This document shows, piece by piece, positions 1 through 5,502 of a DNA stretch of 5,593 nucleotides. The DNA is from Limiplasma sp045538465. Its GTDB lineage: Bacteria; Bacillota; Clostridia; Christensenellales; Aristaeellaceae. The notes under the pieces are model-generated. The model saw nothing but the letters and a program-made list of their open reading frames with translations. It was not told where the DNA came from and did not search any database. The position numbers and the translations under genes are program-made. Each line of letters opens with the position of its first letter. The first letter of the stretch is position 1. The DNA lies in NCBI GenBank assembly GCA_045538465.1, contig JAZSRK010000081.1, positions 1-5,593 of the forward strand, written 5' to 3'.

Positions 1-21
1 AACTTTGCAAACCCACTTCAT
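1..21 (-). CDS. Partial CDS, 5' end only: rubredoxin-like N terminus
   Basis: Only the start of this leftward gene is inside the window. The start codon is the complement of 19-21, and the seven visible codons read MKWVCKV. A perfect AGGAGG lies on the minus strand (complement of 31-36), nine bases before the ATG, which makes a real translation start likely. MKWVC followed by one residue is typical of rubredoxins and of rubredoxin-like domains in rubrerythrin-type proteins, where this cysteine is the first of a CxxC iron ligand pair. The second cysteine would be just beyond the edge, so the identification rests on seven residues. If correct, the product is a small cytoplasmic iron protein for electron transfer or oxidative stress defence. 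It is transcribed divergently from the synthetase gene. Confidence 0.5.
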
Positions 22-67
22 ATTGATCGTCCTCCTAAAATATTTGATTTCGTTTGTTTTGTTTCTT

Positions 68-94
68 TCAGGGAGGCTTCTTGCTGCCTCCTGA
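68..94. other. Hairpin in the leader of the leftward rubredoxin-like gene
   Basis: The arms at 68-77 and 86-94 pair over nine base pairs (TCAGGAGGC with GCCTCCTGA, one bulged G near 73), with an eight-base loop TTCTTGCT. No T-run of more than three follows on either strand, so it is not a standard terminator. It lies upstream of the minus-strand ribosome binding site at 31-36 and outside the predicted synthetase transcript. If transcribed, it most likely belongs to the 5' leader of the leftward gene. Its role is unknown. Confidence 0.4.
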
Positions 95-206
95 TTTAGT
101 GATACCCATACGCTATGTGGGTGAAACCACTTTTTCAAAAAAAATCACAAATTTGTCGAAAGTTTGTCTCCATGGGTCATAAGTTCGTGTTTCTTTAGGC
201 AAACCC

Positions 207-235
207 TTGACAAATCAACCCTTTCAAGATATGCT
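207..235 (+). promoter_or_regulatory. Sigma-A-type promoter of the HisRS-like gene
   Basis: A perfect -35 TTGACA (207-212) is followed by a 17-base spacer and a -10 TATGCT (230-235). Transcription would start near 242, giving a leader of about 33 bases. That is too short for a T-box, so no tRNA-sensing leader is seen on this gene. Confidence 0.75.
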
Positions 236-274
236 TCCTTTTGTAATGATTTCAATTATAGGAGCAGATGTGTT

Positions 275-1519
275 ATGAAGATGAATCCCCTAAAAGGTAT
301 GAAAGATTATCTGCCGGATGAAATGCGCCTGAGGGACTTTGTACAGGGCAAGATCCTGGAGATCTACCGGGCCAGCGGCTTCGAACGTATTTCCACCCCC
401 ATGCTGGAGGATATGGAAAACTTGGATAAGAGCGATGGCGGCGACAACCTGAACCTGATCTTCAAAGTGCTCAAGCGGGGCGAAAAGCTGAATGCCGCTT
501 TGGCTGCCGGTGATGAGAAAGCACTTTCCGATATGGGTCTGCGCTACGACTTGTCCCTGCCGCTCTCCCGCTACTATGCCGCCAACCGTGCCAGTCTGCC
601 CGCCCCCTTCAAGGTGATCCAGACCGACCGGGTATTCCGTGCGGAGCGCCCCCAGAAGGGCCGCATGCGCGAGTTTGTGCAGTGCGACATCGACATTCTG
701 GGCGATGACAGCATCAATGCGGAGATCGAGCTGATCGACGTGACCGCTCGTGCTTTGCTGGCCATCGGCTTTACCGATTTTACCGTCAACATCAACGACC
801 GGCGCATGCTGCGCAGCATGCTCACCGCCATGGGTTTTGCCCCCGACACGCTGGATAGCGTATGCGTCACCTTTGACAAGCTGGACAAGATCGGCGCAGA
901 CGGCGTAAAGGCAGAGCTGACCAGCAAGGAATACCCCGCCGCTGCCATCGAAGCGCTGGATACCTTCCTGCGGGAGGGCGATTTCTCCATCGAGCACGTG
1001 GCCTCTTTCTTGGAGGATAAGACCCTGCCGGATAATCTGCTGTCCATCATCAACACCGTGCGCTCTCTGGCAGACGGCCGCTACGGCATCGCCTATGCGC
1101 CCTCCTTGGTGCGCGGGCAGGGCTACTACACCGGCGTTGTATTCGAGATCACCTGTGCTGCCTTCTCCGGCGCTGTGGCCGGCGGCGGCCGCTACGACGG
1201 CATGATCGGCAAATTTCTCGGTCAGCAGGTGCCTGCGGTGGGCTTCTCTATCGGTTTCGAACGCATCTGCGGCATCCTGATGGAACAGGGCTACAAGGCC
1301 CCTGTAGCCGAAAAGCTGGCTCTCCTCTACCGGGATGATGTTGCCTTTGCCGATGTACTCAAGAAGGCCGCCCGTCTGCGTGAAGAATACGCCGTTACCG
1401 TGCTGCCCCAGATGAAGAAGCTGGGCAAGCAGCTGGGCAATCTGGAAGCCTCTGGCTTCTCCGCCGTTGCTTTCTACGACAACGAGGAGATCAAGCTGCT
1501 GGGGCAGAAAGCTGAATGA
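275..1519 (+). CDS. hisS: Histidyl-tRNA synthetase family protein (class II aaRS catalytic core), 414 aa
   Basis: The product belongs to the HisRS/HisZ class II synthetase family. A true HisRS charges tRNA-His with histidine in the cytoplasm. The start at 275 is chosen over longer forms because AGGAG (260-264) lies ten bases before it and the promoter at 207-235 would fall inside a longer ORF. Visible motifs: N-terminal PLKGMKDYLP (5-14); motif 1 around GFERISTP (35-42); LRYDLSLPLSRY (89-100); motif 2 FRAERPQKGRMREFVQCD (121-138) with both conserved arginines; INDRRML (173-179); the histidine-binding block LVRGQGYYTGVVFE (278-291); GGGRYD (303-308); motif 3 AVGFSIGFER (321-330). Residues 347-409 resemble a shortened HGTP anticodon-binding domain. 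Two points are odd: LRYDL replaces the usual bacterial LRPEGT, and RGQGYY replaces RGLDYY. No his biosynthesis gene or aspS is adjacent. The alternative is a HisZ-type or other non-charging paralogue. Confidence 0.8.
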   Translation: MKMNPLKGMKDYLPDEMRLRDFVQGKILEIYRASGFERISTPMLEDMENLDKSDGGDNLNLIFKVLKRGEKLNAALAAGDEKALSDMGLRYDLSLPLSRYYAANRASLPAPFKVIQTDRVFRAERPQKGRMREFVQCDIDILGDDSINAEIELIDVTARALLAIGFTDFTVNINDRRMLRSMLTAMGFAPDTLDSVCVTFDKLDKIGADGVKAELTSKEYPAAAIEALDTFLREGDFSIEHVASFLEDKTLPDNLLSIINTVRSLADGRYGIAYAPSLVRGQGYYTGVVFEITCAAFSGAVAGGGRYDGMIGKFLGQQVPAVGFSIGFERICGILMEQGYKAPVAEKLALLYRDDVAFADVLKKAARLREEYAVTVLPQMKKLGKQLGNLEASGFSAVAFYDNEEIKLLGQKAE

Positions 1520-1525
1520 TAGATC

Positions 1526-1562
1526 CTGACCCTCCGTTCCGTAGTAAGGAACGGGGGGTCAG
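1526..1562. terminator. Strong hairpin directly after the HisRS-like gene, without a T-tract
   Basis: The arms at 1526-1540 and 1548-1562 pair over fifteen base pairs with one T-G wobble, around the loop GTAGTAA. The hairpin begins six bases after the stop codon. It could end transcription or protect the mRNA 3' end, but no T-run follows on the plus strand, so a classical intrinsic terminator is not supported. It also forms the left edge of the repeat-rich region and ends in TCAG, which starts the short repeat described at 1559-1570. Confidence 0.45.
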
Positions 1563-1570
1563 ACTGTCGA
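1559..1570 (+). repeat. Short dispersed repeat TCAGACTGTCGA, copy 1
   Basis: TCAGACTGTCGA overlaps the end of the hairpin at 1526-1562. The same twelve bases occur in the same orientation at 5454-5465, also at the end of a hairpin carrying a GACCCC arm. The next bases are alike too (GAA here, AAA there). From memory, this motif recurs between genes in Faecalibacterium-like genomes; I cannot verify that here. Confidence 0.5.
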
Positions 1571-2042
1571 GAACCCCCGGGTGGAGTCGCAGGGTCGCAA
1601 CCCTCCGCCTGTGATCCGAAACCAGCGACATGTATTGCGGCCCAAATCCGATTACATCGGCTTTGGGCTTTAGCGCTGCCGCGCCTTTCAGGCTGTCCTC
1701 ACGCCTCGGTTCGTTTTACTCACCCTTCCGGTGGTTTCGGAACCCTTGCGTAGCAAGGAATTCCTATCGCCGTTTGCCGCCCGGCGAGCCGTAGGCGAGT
1801 AGGCAAACGGTGCAAGCCTCGTCGAAAAAAACGCCATAGGCGAGGTTTTCGGCGATCTGGGCTCCTTCGCGAAGCGAGGGAGCTGTCGCCGTTAGGCGAC
1901 TGAGGGTGCCCCAAGCAACGCCACTGTCCCAGAAACAGCAAGGTTCAGGCGCAACGGAAGAATCCCCCAAGACCCCCTTTTTGCAATAACCGCAAAGCGA
2001 CCCGTCCAACCATATTTCTTATCAAATCAAGGAGGTACCCCC

Positions 2043-2813
2043 ATGGCTGAACAACGTGCAAAAATCACCCAGCTAATGCCCCATCTCTGGCTCATCGACG
2101 ATCTGGACGAAGCCACCTGCTACGTCATCGAAGGCAAGACCCATGCCATGGTCATCGATACCGTTAACGGTTGGGAGGATCTGAACGCCATCGTGCGCAC
2201 CCTTACCCAGCTGCCTCTCATCGTGGTAAACACCCACGGTCATGTGGACCATGTATGCGGCAATGTGTATTTTGACGAAGCATGGGTGCACCCCGCCGAC
2301 TTGGCGCTGGGCATTGAACACCTTGGCTACCAAAAGGAGTTCTACGAAAAGAACGACCTGACCCCCTGCCCCTTCCGGGAGTTGAGCATCGGTCAGGTAT
2401 TCGACCTTGGCGATCTGGAGTTGGAAGTGGTGGATCTGCGCGGACACACCCCCGGCTCCATCGGTCTTCTGGACCGGAAGGATCGCATCCTCTTTACCGG
2501 CGATGCCATCAACACCCACTTGTGGATGCAGCTGGAAGAGAGCCTGCCCATTGCCGAACTGCTCAAGATGCTTCAGGAAGTGAAAGCGCAGTACGGCAGC
2601 GAGTTCGACTACATCCTGCATGGTCACGACAAGGGCCTGCGCAAGGCTGCACCTGTGATCGATCAGCTGATCAAAGGCTGTGAAGAATTGCTGGCTGGCA
2701 AGGGCGAAAACGACCCTTCCTACGTATTCTTCGAGGATCAGGTATGCAAGCAGCACCCCATCAGCGATGTGGAGCGCGAAGTGATCGTGTACCAAGCCCA
2801 CAACATCCGCTAA
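2043..2813 (+). CDS. Metallo-beta-lactamase-fold metal-dependent hydrolase, 256 aa
   Basis: This is a stand-alone MBL-fold hydrolase, probably cytoplasmic since no signal peptide or membrane segment is visible. The full two-metal site is present: HGHVDH at 65-70 (H65, H67, D69, H70), H135 in RGHTPGS (133-139), D154 in FTGDA (151-155), and H195 in LHGHD (192-196). The RGHTPGS form is typical of the glyoxalase II-like and general hydrolase branch rather than of antibiotic-degrading beta-lactamases, which are usually secreted. The substrate cannot be read from the sequence; a thioester, lactone or phosphoester is possible. The C-terminal 50 or so residues lie beyond the metal site and are family-specific. 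A near-perfect AAGGAGGT (2029-2036) six bases before the ATG fixes the start. I found no convincing promoter, because the upstream region is the repeat island, so transcription may start within or read through that island. A strong terminator follows 17 bases after the stop. Confidence 0.88.
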   Translation: MAEQRAKITQLMPHLWLIDDLDEATCYVIEGKTHAMVIDTVNGWEDLNAIVRTLTQLPLIVVNTHGHVDHVCGNVYFDEAWVHPADLALGIEHLGYQKEFYEKNDLTPCPFRELSIGQVFDLGDLELEVVDLRGHTPGSIGLLDRKDRILFTGDAINTHLWMQLEESLPIAELLKMLQEVKAQYGSEFDYILHGHDKGLRKAAPVIDQLIKGCEELLAGKGENDPSYVFFEDQVCKQHPISDVEREVIVYQAHNIR

Positions 2814-2830
2814 CAACGTTCAATAGCAAA

Positions 2831-2868
2831 ACCCCGTCCCAGACCGTTTTTTCGGTCGGGGACGGGGT
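2831..2868. terminator. Bidirectional intrinsic terminator between convergent genes
   Basis: ACCCCGTCCC (2831-2840) pairs with GGGACGGGGT (2859-2868), and an inner GACCG (2842-2846) pairs with CGGTC (2853-2857) across one mismatch, leaving a six-T loop. On the plus strand TTTTGTT follows at 2871-2877. On the minus strand TTTT comes directly at the end of the stem (complement of 2828-2831). It lies 17 bases after the hydrolase stop and 28 bases after the membrane protein stop, so it probably serves both genes. Confidence 0.9.
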
Positions 2869-2896
2869 CGTTTTGTTGCAGTCAAGTTATAGCAGC

Positions 2897-3538
2897 TTAC
2901 TGTGCAGCAGCCTGCTTGTTCTTTACAACTTCCAGCACGCCCAGCACTACGGTTACAAAACCTGCAACCGCTAAAGCGGCAGAAATGCCCAGATGCACAT
3001 TGCACATAGGAACCATCGTAAAGATGAAATTGGTATAGTAGTTGAGCACGCCCACGATGCCAGCGCCAAGGGGCAGCACGGAGGGCAGAACATTTTTCAT
3101 AAAGATGGAGCACAGCACAACGCTGGCCACCAGCAGGAAGAACAGCGCAATGGGCAGCTTGGTAACATTGTTGATATTGTAGGTATACTCGTTGGCGGTA
3201 ACTTCCTTGATCTGTTTTTTCAATTCCTTGGCAGCTTCATCTTCGGGGAGACCCATCTCCGCTACGATAGCAGCAGCTTTGGCTTCGATAACATCAGTGT
3301 TTGCGGCTTTCAGCTCGTCGTACTGAGCATCGAAGGTCTTCTGCAGCTTGGTCTTGCTCTTAGCACCGCCAGCGTGCTGCTCGGGGAACCAAAGAAACTC
3401 CTGAATAGAAACACCCTGTGCTTCCTCGCCTTCGCCCACCTGCCAGTAGGGCAAAAACTGAAAAACCAGCAGGCACAGCGCCAGTGCTGCGCAGAGAATG
3501 CTCAACACGGAATAATTCTTGGAAGAAACCTTAAACAT
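2897..3538 (-). CDS. Four-helix membrane protein of unknown function, 213 aa
   Basis: I do not recognise this family. Four hydrophobic segments are visible: about 10-30 (ending FLPYW), 129-147, 150-172 and 183-205. Between the first two lies a charged loop of about 97 residues (32-128), rich in Lys, Glu and Ala and probably largely helical. Lysines at 3 and 7, at 148 and at 206-208 suggest that both termini are inside and the large loop is outside the cell. The phrases FLPYW and QEFLWFPEQH (46-55) sit just outside helix 1 and are the best candidates for a family signature. The start is supported by AAGGAGA on the minus strand (complement of 3546-3552), seven bases before the ATG, and by the promoter at 3626-3654. 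It appears to be a single-gene unit ending at the shared terminator. No catalytic motif is visible, and the start of the segment could be read as a signal anchor. Confidence 0.85.
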   Translation of the reverse strand: MFKVSSKNYSVLSILCAALALCLLVFQFLPYWQVGEGEEAQGVSIQEFLWFPEQHAGGAKSKTKLQKTFDAQYDELKAANTDVIEAKAAAIVAEMGLPEDEAAKELKKQIKEVTANEYTYNINNVTKLPIALFFLLVASVVLCSIFMKNVLPSVLPLGAGIVGVLNYYTNFIFTMVPMCNVHLGISAALAVAGFVTVVLGVLEVVKNKQAAAQ

Positions 3539-3625
3539 CCATATCTCTCCTTACTTTTCAGGAAACACCGCCTACGTCTTTCAGTGTGAAGGAACCAAGA
3601 GGCAATTATTCCAAACGATACATTC

Positions 3626-3654
3626 ATTATACTATTAAGCAAACCCGCTGACAA
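3626..3654 (-). promoter_or_regulatory. Near-consensus promoter of the membrane protein gene
   Basis: Read on the minus strand, TTGTCA (complement of 3649-3654) is followed by a 17-base spacer and a perfect TATAAT (complement of 3626-3631). Transcription should start near 3619, giving an mRNA leader of about 80 bases. This is the best-matching -10 in the window, so fairly strong constitutive expression is likely. Confidence 0.8.
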
Positions 3655-3880
3655 GGAAATTATCCGGTGGTTTTGGACAAAATAATATAATTTTAGGGCA
3701 AAAAACACAAAAAAGCCAAAACTGCACTCAGCAGGAAGAGAACCCCGCCGTGGATCGTTCTATTATCGATCAAGAAGCGATCCTATCAAGGCTAAATGCT
3801 TGTTCGCAAAAAGAAAAAGAGACAGCCTTTCTGCTGCTTTCAATCTACCTACAATCACTAGATTAAGGTAACCATATATC
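3655..3880. other. AT-rich spacer with one clear hairpin, no gene recognised
   Basis: This stretch lies between the aminopeptidase terminator and the promoter of the membrane protein gene, and is visibly richer in A and T than the coding regions. No open frame with a ribosome binding site was found. It holds a hairpin at 3752-3783 (GGATCG plus TTCT pairing with AGAA and CGATCC, one bulged G, eleven-base loop) and a small stem CTGC-ACTCA-GCAG at 3722-3734. On the minus strand the small stem is followed by two runs of T (complement of 3700-3721). A weak minus-strand promoter-like pair lies just before the larger hairpin. A small RNA is possible but unproven. Confidence 0.35.
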
Positions 3881-3919
3881 AAAAGCCCGGAAACCGCTTA
3901 TCCAAAGCAGCTTCCGGGC
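3881..3919 (-). terminator. Intrinsic terminator of the M18 aminopeptidase gene
   Basis: GCCCGGAA (3885-3892) pairs with TTCCGGGC (3912-3919), and an inner GCTT/AAGC extends the structure across an internal loop. On the minus strand the stem is followed by TTTT (complement of 3881-3884). It begins ten bases after the aminopeptidase stop codon. Confidence 0.8.
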
Positions 3920-3929
3920 ACTTTTCATT

Positions 3930-5324
3930 TTACTTGGCAGGGGCAGCGTCCTTCATAAAGGCGGCATACGCCTTTACAGCCTCGTACAGATCGGCTTTGC
4001 TGATGATCTCCTCCGGGGCGTGCATGCTCAGCACAGCCACGCCGGAGTCGATCACTTCCATGCCGTAGAGGGCGCAAATGTAGGCGATGGTACCGCCGCC
4101 GCCCACATCCACCTTGCCCAGCTCGGCGGTCTGCCAGCAAACGTTGTTCTCATCCATGATCTTGCGCAGACGGGCGATGAATTCTGGGTTGGCATCGTTG
4201 GAGCCGGACTTGCCCCGGGAGCCGGTAAACTTGTTGTAGCACACGCCCCGACCCAGCTGGGCAGCGTTCTTCTTTTCAAAGGCAGCAGCGTAGAGGGGAT
4301 CGTAACCGGCGCTTACATCGCAGCTGAGCATGCGGCTGTTTGCCAGTGCACGGCGCAGGCGCAACTCGCTATATTCGCCGGTGAGGTTCATCAGCTCGGC
4401 CATGGCATTCTCAAAATACTTGGCCCGCATACCAGTAGCGCCCACGCTGCCGATCTCCTCCTTATCTGCAAAGAGGCAGCAGCAGGTGTAGGCAGGGGTC
4501 TCTGTAATGGACAGGATGGCTTCCAGCGCAGCATAGGCGCATACACGGTCATCGTGACCATAGCCAAGGATCATGCTGCGATCCAGACCAAAATCGCGGG
4601 CAGGGCCAGCGGGCACGGCCTCGATCTCGGCAGAGATCATGTCTTCTTCCTCAATGCCGTACTTATCCTTCAAAATCGCCAGCAGACCAGCCTTTACCGG
4701 CTCCTTTTCCTCATCCTTGAGGGGCTTGCCGCAGAGGATGATATCCAGCCCTTCGCCGGTGATCACCTCGCTGGCCTTCTTGCTCATCTGCTCGGCAGAC
4801 AGGTGGATGAGCAGATCGCTGACGCCCACCACAGGATCGGCGGGGTCTTCGCCGATAACGATGTTCAGCATGGTGCCATCCTTCTTGCACACCACGCCAT
4901 GCAGCGCCAGCCCGCGGGCCACCCACTGGTACTTCTTGATGCCGCCGTAATAGTGGGTATCGGCATAGGCAAAGTCGCTATCCTCGTAGAAGGGGTTCTG
5001 CTTCAGGTCGATGCGGGGGGAGTCGGTATGGGCACCGACGATATTGATGCCCGCCTCCAGCGGATTCTGGCCAAGCAGGAACAGCATGACTGCCTTATCC
5101 ATGCAGTTGACGTACACCTTATCGCCGGGTTTCAGTGCGTTGCCAGCCTTCACGGCAGCGTACAGGTCGGTATAACCGGCAGCCTTGGCCATCTCGATGG
5201 CGCGCTGTGCGCACTCCCGCTCGGTTTTGCCTGCATCCAGAAATTCTTTGTAGTTCTTTGCCGTATTTTCGACCGCAGTGAGAGCGGCTTCGTCATAGGT
5301 CTTCCATGCATTGGGTCGTTCCAT
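3930..5324 (-). CDS. M18 family zinc aminopeptidase, 464 aa
   Basis: The product removes N-terminal residues, often acidic ones in this family, from peptides in the cytoplasm, feeding peptide turnover. No signal peptide is visible. The expected binuclear metal site is complete, assigned by analogy with known M18 enzymes: H99 with D101 in GAHTDSPR (97-104), D258 in GHDDRVCAY (256-264), catalytic E289 and ligand E290 in DKEEIGS (287-293), D336 in LSCDVSAGYDP (333-343), and H435 in SMHAPEE (433-439). The lid region, including HYYGGIKKYQW (124-134), fits the tetrahedral, multi-subunit M18 architecture. The length is normal for the clostridial branch. GGAGG (complement of 5334-5338), nine bases before the ATG, supports the start. 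The protein has about twelve cysteines, including three in a row at 281-283, which would be unusual in an aerobe. It is a single-gene unit with its own promoter and terminator. Confidence 0.92.
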   Translation of the reverse strand: MERPNAWKTYDEAALTAVENTAKNYKEFLDAGKTERECAQRAIEMAKAAGYTDLYAAVKAGNALKPGDKVYVNCMDKAVMLFLLGQNPLEAGINIVGAHTDSPRIDLKQNPFYEDSDFAYADTHYYGGIKKYQWVARGLALHGVVCKKDGTMLNIVIGEDPADPVVGVSDLLIHLSAEQMSKKASEVITGEGLDIILCGKPLKDEEKEPVKAGLLAILKDKYGIEEEDMISAEIEAVPAGPARDFGLDRSMILGYGHDDRVCAYAALEAILSITETPAYTCCCLFADKEEIGSVGATGMRAKYFENAMAELMNLTGEYSELRLRRALANSRMLSCDVSAGYDPLYAAAFEKKNAAQLGRGVCYNKFTGSRGKSGSNDANPEFIARLRKIMDENNVCWQTAELGKVDVGGGGTIAYICALYGMEVIDSGVAVLSMHAPEEIISKADLYEAVKAYAAFMKDAAPAK

Positions 5325-5345
5325 GATGCGATTCCTCCGTTTGAA

Positions 5346-5362
5346 AGCGCATATGATGCGCT
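5346..5362. other. Small hairpin in the M18 gene leader
   Basis: AGCGCAT (5346-5352) pairs with ATGCGCT (5356-5362) around a three-base loop. In the minus-strand mRNA it would fold a few bases upstream of the ribosome binding site at 5334-5338. It could stabilise the 5' end or modulate translation; neither is shown. Confidence 0.45.
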
Positions 5363-5369
5363 GGTTTTG

Positions 5370-5383
5370 TGCTGTTCACAGCA
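5370..5383. promoter_or_regulatory. Operator-like inverted repeat at the M18 promoter start site
   Basis: TGCTG-TTCA-CAGCA is a perfect inverted repeat with a four-base centre. It overlaps the -10 element (complement of 5380-5385) and covers the predicted transcription start near 5373. That position suits a repressor site. The arms are only five bases, so chance cannot be excluded. Confidence 0.35.
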
Positions 5384-5408
5384 TACCCTGAAAATGGGGG
5401 TTCGTCAA
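5380..5408 (-). promoter_or_regulatory. Promoter of the M18 aminopeptidase gene
   Basis: On the minus strand, TTGACG (complement of 5403-5408) is followed by a 17-base spacer and TATGCT (complement of 5380-5385). The -10 is the same hexamer as in the promoter of the HisRS-like gene. The mRNA leader would be about 50 bases. Confidence 0.72.
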
Positions 5409-5435
5409 TGGGGGGAAAGGAAAAGAGTGGGGTGC

Positions 5436-5454
5436 AGGGGTCTCTTAGACCCCT
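5436..5454. repeat. Hairpin preceding the second copy of the short repeat
   Basis: AGGGGTCT (5436-5443) pairs perfectly with AGACCCCT (5447-5454) around CTT. It is joined directly to the short repeat TCAGACTGTCGA. The arrangement parallels 1526-1570, where a hairpin carrying a GGGGGTC arm runs into the same motif. Confidence 0.5.
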
Positions 5455-5465
5455 CAGACTGTCGA
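5454..5465 (+). repeat. Short dispersed repeat TCAGACTGTCGA, copy 2
   Basis: Identical to 1559-1570 and in the same orientation. It is flanked on both sides by hairpins (5436-5454 and 5464-5493). It lies between divergently transcribed genes, whereas copy 1 follows a gene, so its position relative to genes is not fixed. Confidence 0.5.
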
Positions 5466-5493
5466 AAAAGTCCAGCGAAAGCTGGGCTTTTTC
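5464..5493. terminator. Terminator-like hairpin in a divergent intergenic region
   Basis: The arms at 5464-5476 and 5481-5493 pair over thirteen positions with one T-G wobble, closed by a GAAA tetraloop. The A-run in the left arm and T-run in the right arm give it the look of a bidirectional intrinsic terminator. However, the genes on both sides start here rather than end, so there is no obvious transcript to stop. It may be part of the repeat element or may block stray transcription. Confidence 0.5.
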
Positions 5494-5502
5494 ATATAAA
5501 AA

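Larger units (their letters stand above)
1526..1977. repeat. Hairpin-rich intergenic repeat island, no credible gene
   Basis: The 523 bases between the synthetase and hydrolase genes hold a dense series of imperfect palindromes. In order: 1526-1562; AGGGT-CGCA-ACCCT (1591-1604); a 13-position pairing with one mismatch around TAC (1640-1668); CCTTGC-GTA-GCAAGG with an outer GGAA/TTCC (1739-1764); CCGTTTGCC with GGCAAACGG (1770-1810); CGCC-ATA-GGCG inside CGAAAA/TTTTCG (1823-1851); a ten-pair stem around GAA (1861-1883); GTCGCC-GTTA-GGCGAC (1885-1900). A GGGGGTC (1554-1560) and an inverted GACCCCC (1971-1977) roughly bound the region. The block with GGAGCTGTC, a hairpin and GACTGAGGG (1878-1908) matches a repeat style I remember as widespread in Clostridia. 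The short open frames on the minus strand here lack ribosome binding sites and follow the palindromes, so I read them as non-coding. Confidence 0.65.

Noticed and set aside
104..135. Stem pairs at 104-122 and 117-130 followed by TTTTT, resembling an attenuator or T-box switch for the synthetase gene
   Set aside because: The second stem has only four pairs, the T-box core sequence is absent, and the predicted transcription start near 242 lies downstream of the whole structure.
164..274. N-terminal extension of the HisRS-like ORF by 37 codons
   Set aside because: The extension contains the promoter at 207-235, lacks a ribosome binding site at 164, and the family normally begins close to the PLKGMKDYLP segment.
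290..1056. Minus-strand open frames opposite the HisRS-like gene
   Set aside because: They are antisense shadows of a gene with clear synthetase motifs, and their products show no recognisable domain.
1571..1612. Possible tRNA-like arm on the minus strand (GGTTGCGACCC and GGGGGTTC)
   Set aside because: No cloverleaf can be built: there is no matching acceptor stem, anticodon arm or correct TTCRA loop in the right order.
1720..2009. Two overlapping minus-strand open frames of 73 and 81 codons in the hairpin island
   Set aside because: They translate palindromic repeat DNA, overlap in different frames and lack ribosome binding sites. Such repeats commonly produce spurious short proteins in annotation.
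2073..2816. Minus-strand open frame of 247 codons opposite the MBL-fold gene
   Set aside because: The plus strand carries the full metal-binding motif set and a strong ribosome binding site, so this frame is its antisense shadow.
2993..3589. Plus-strand open frame opposite the membrane protein gene
   Set aside because: The minus strand has a promoter, ribosome binding site and terminator in the right order. The plus frame is Gln/His-rich, low-complexity shadow sequence and crosses the other gene's start.
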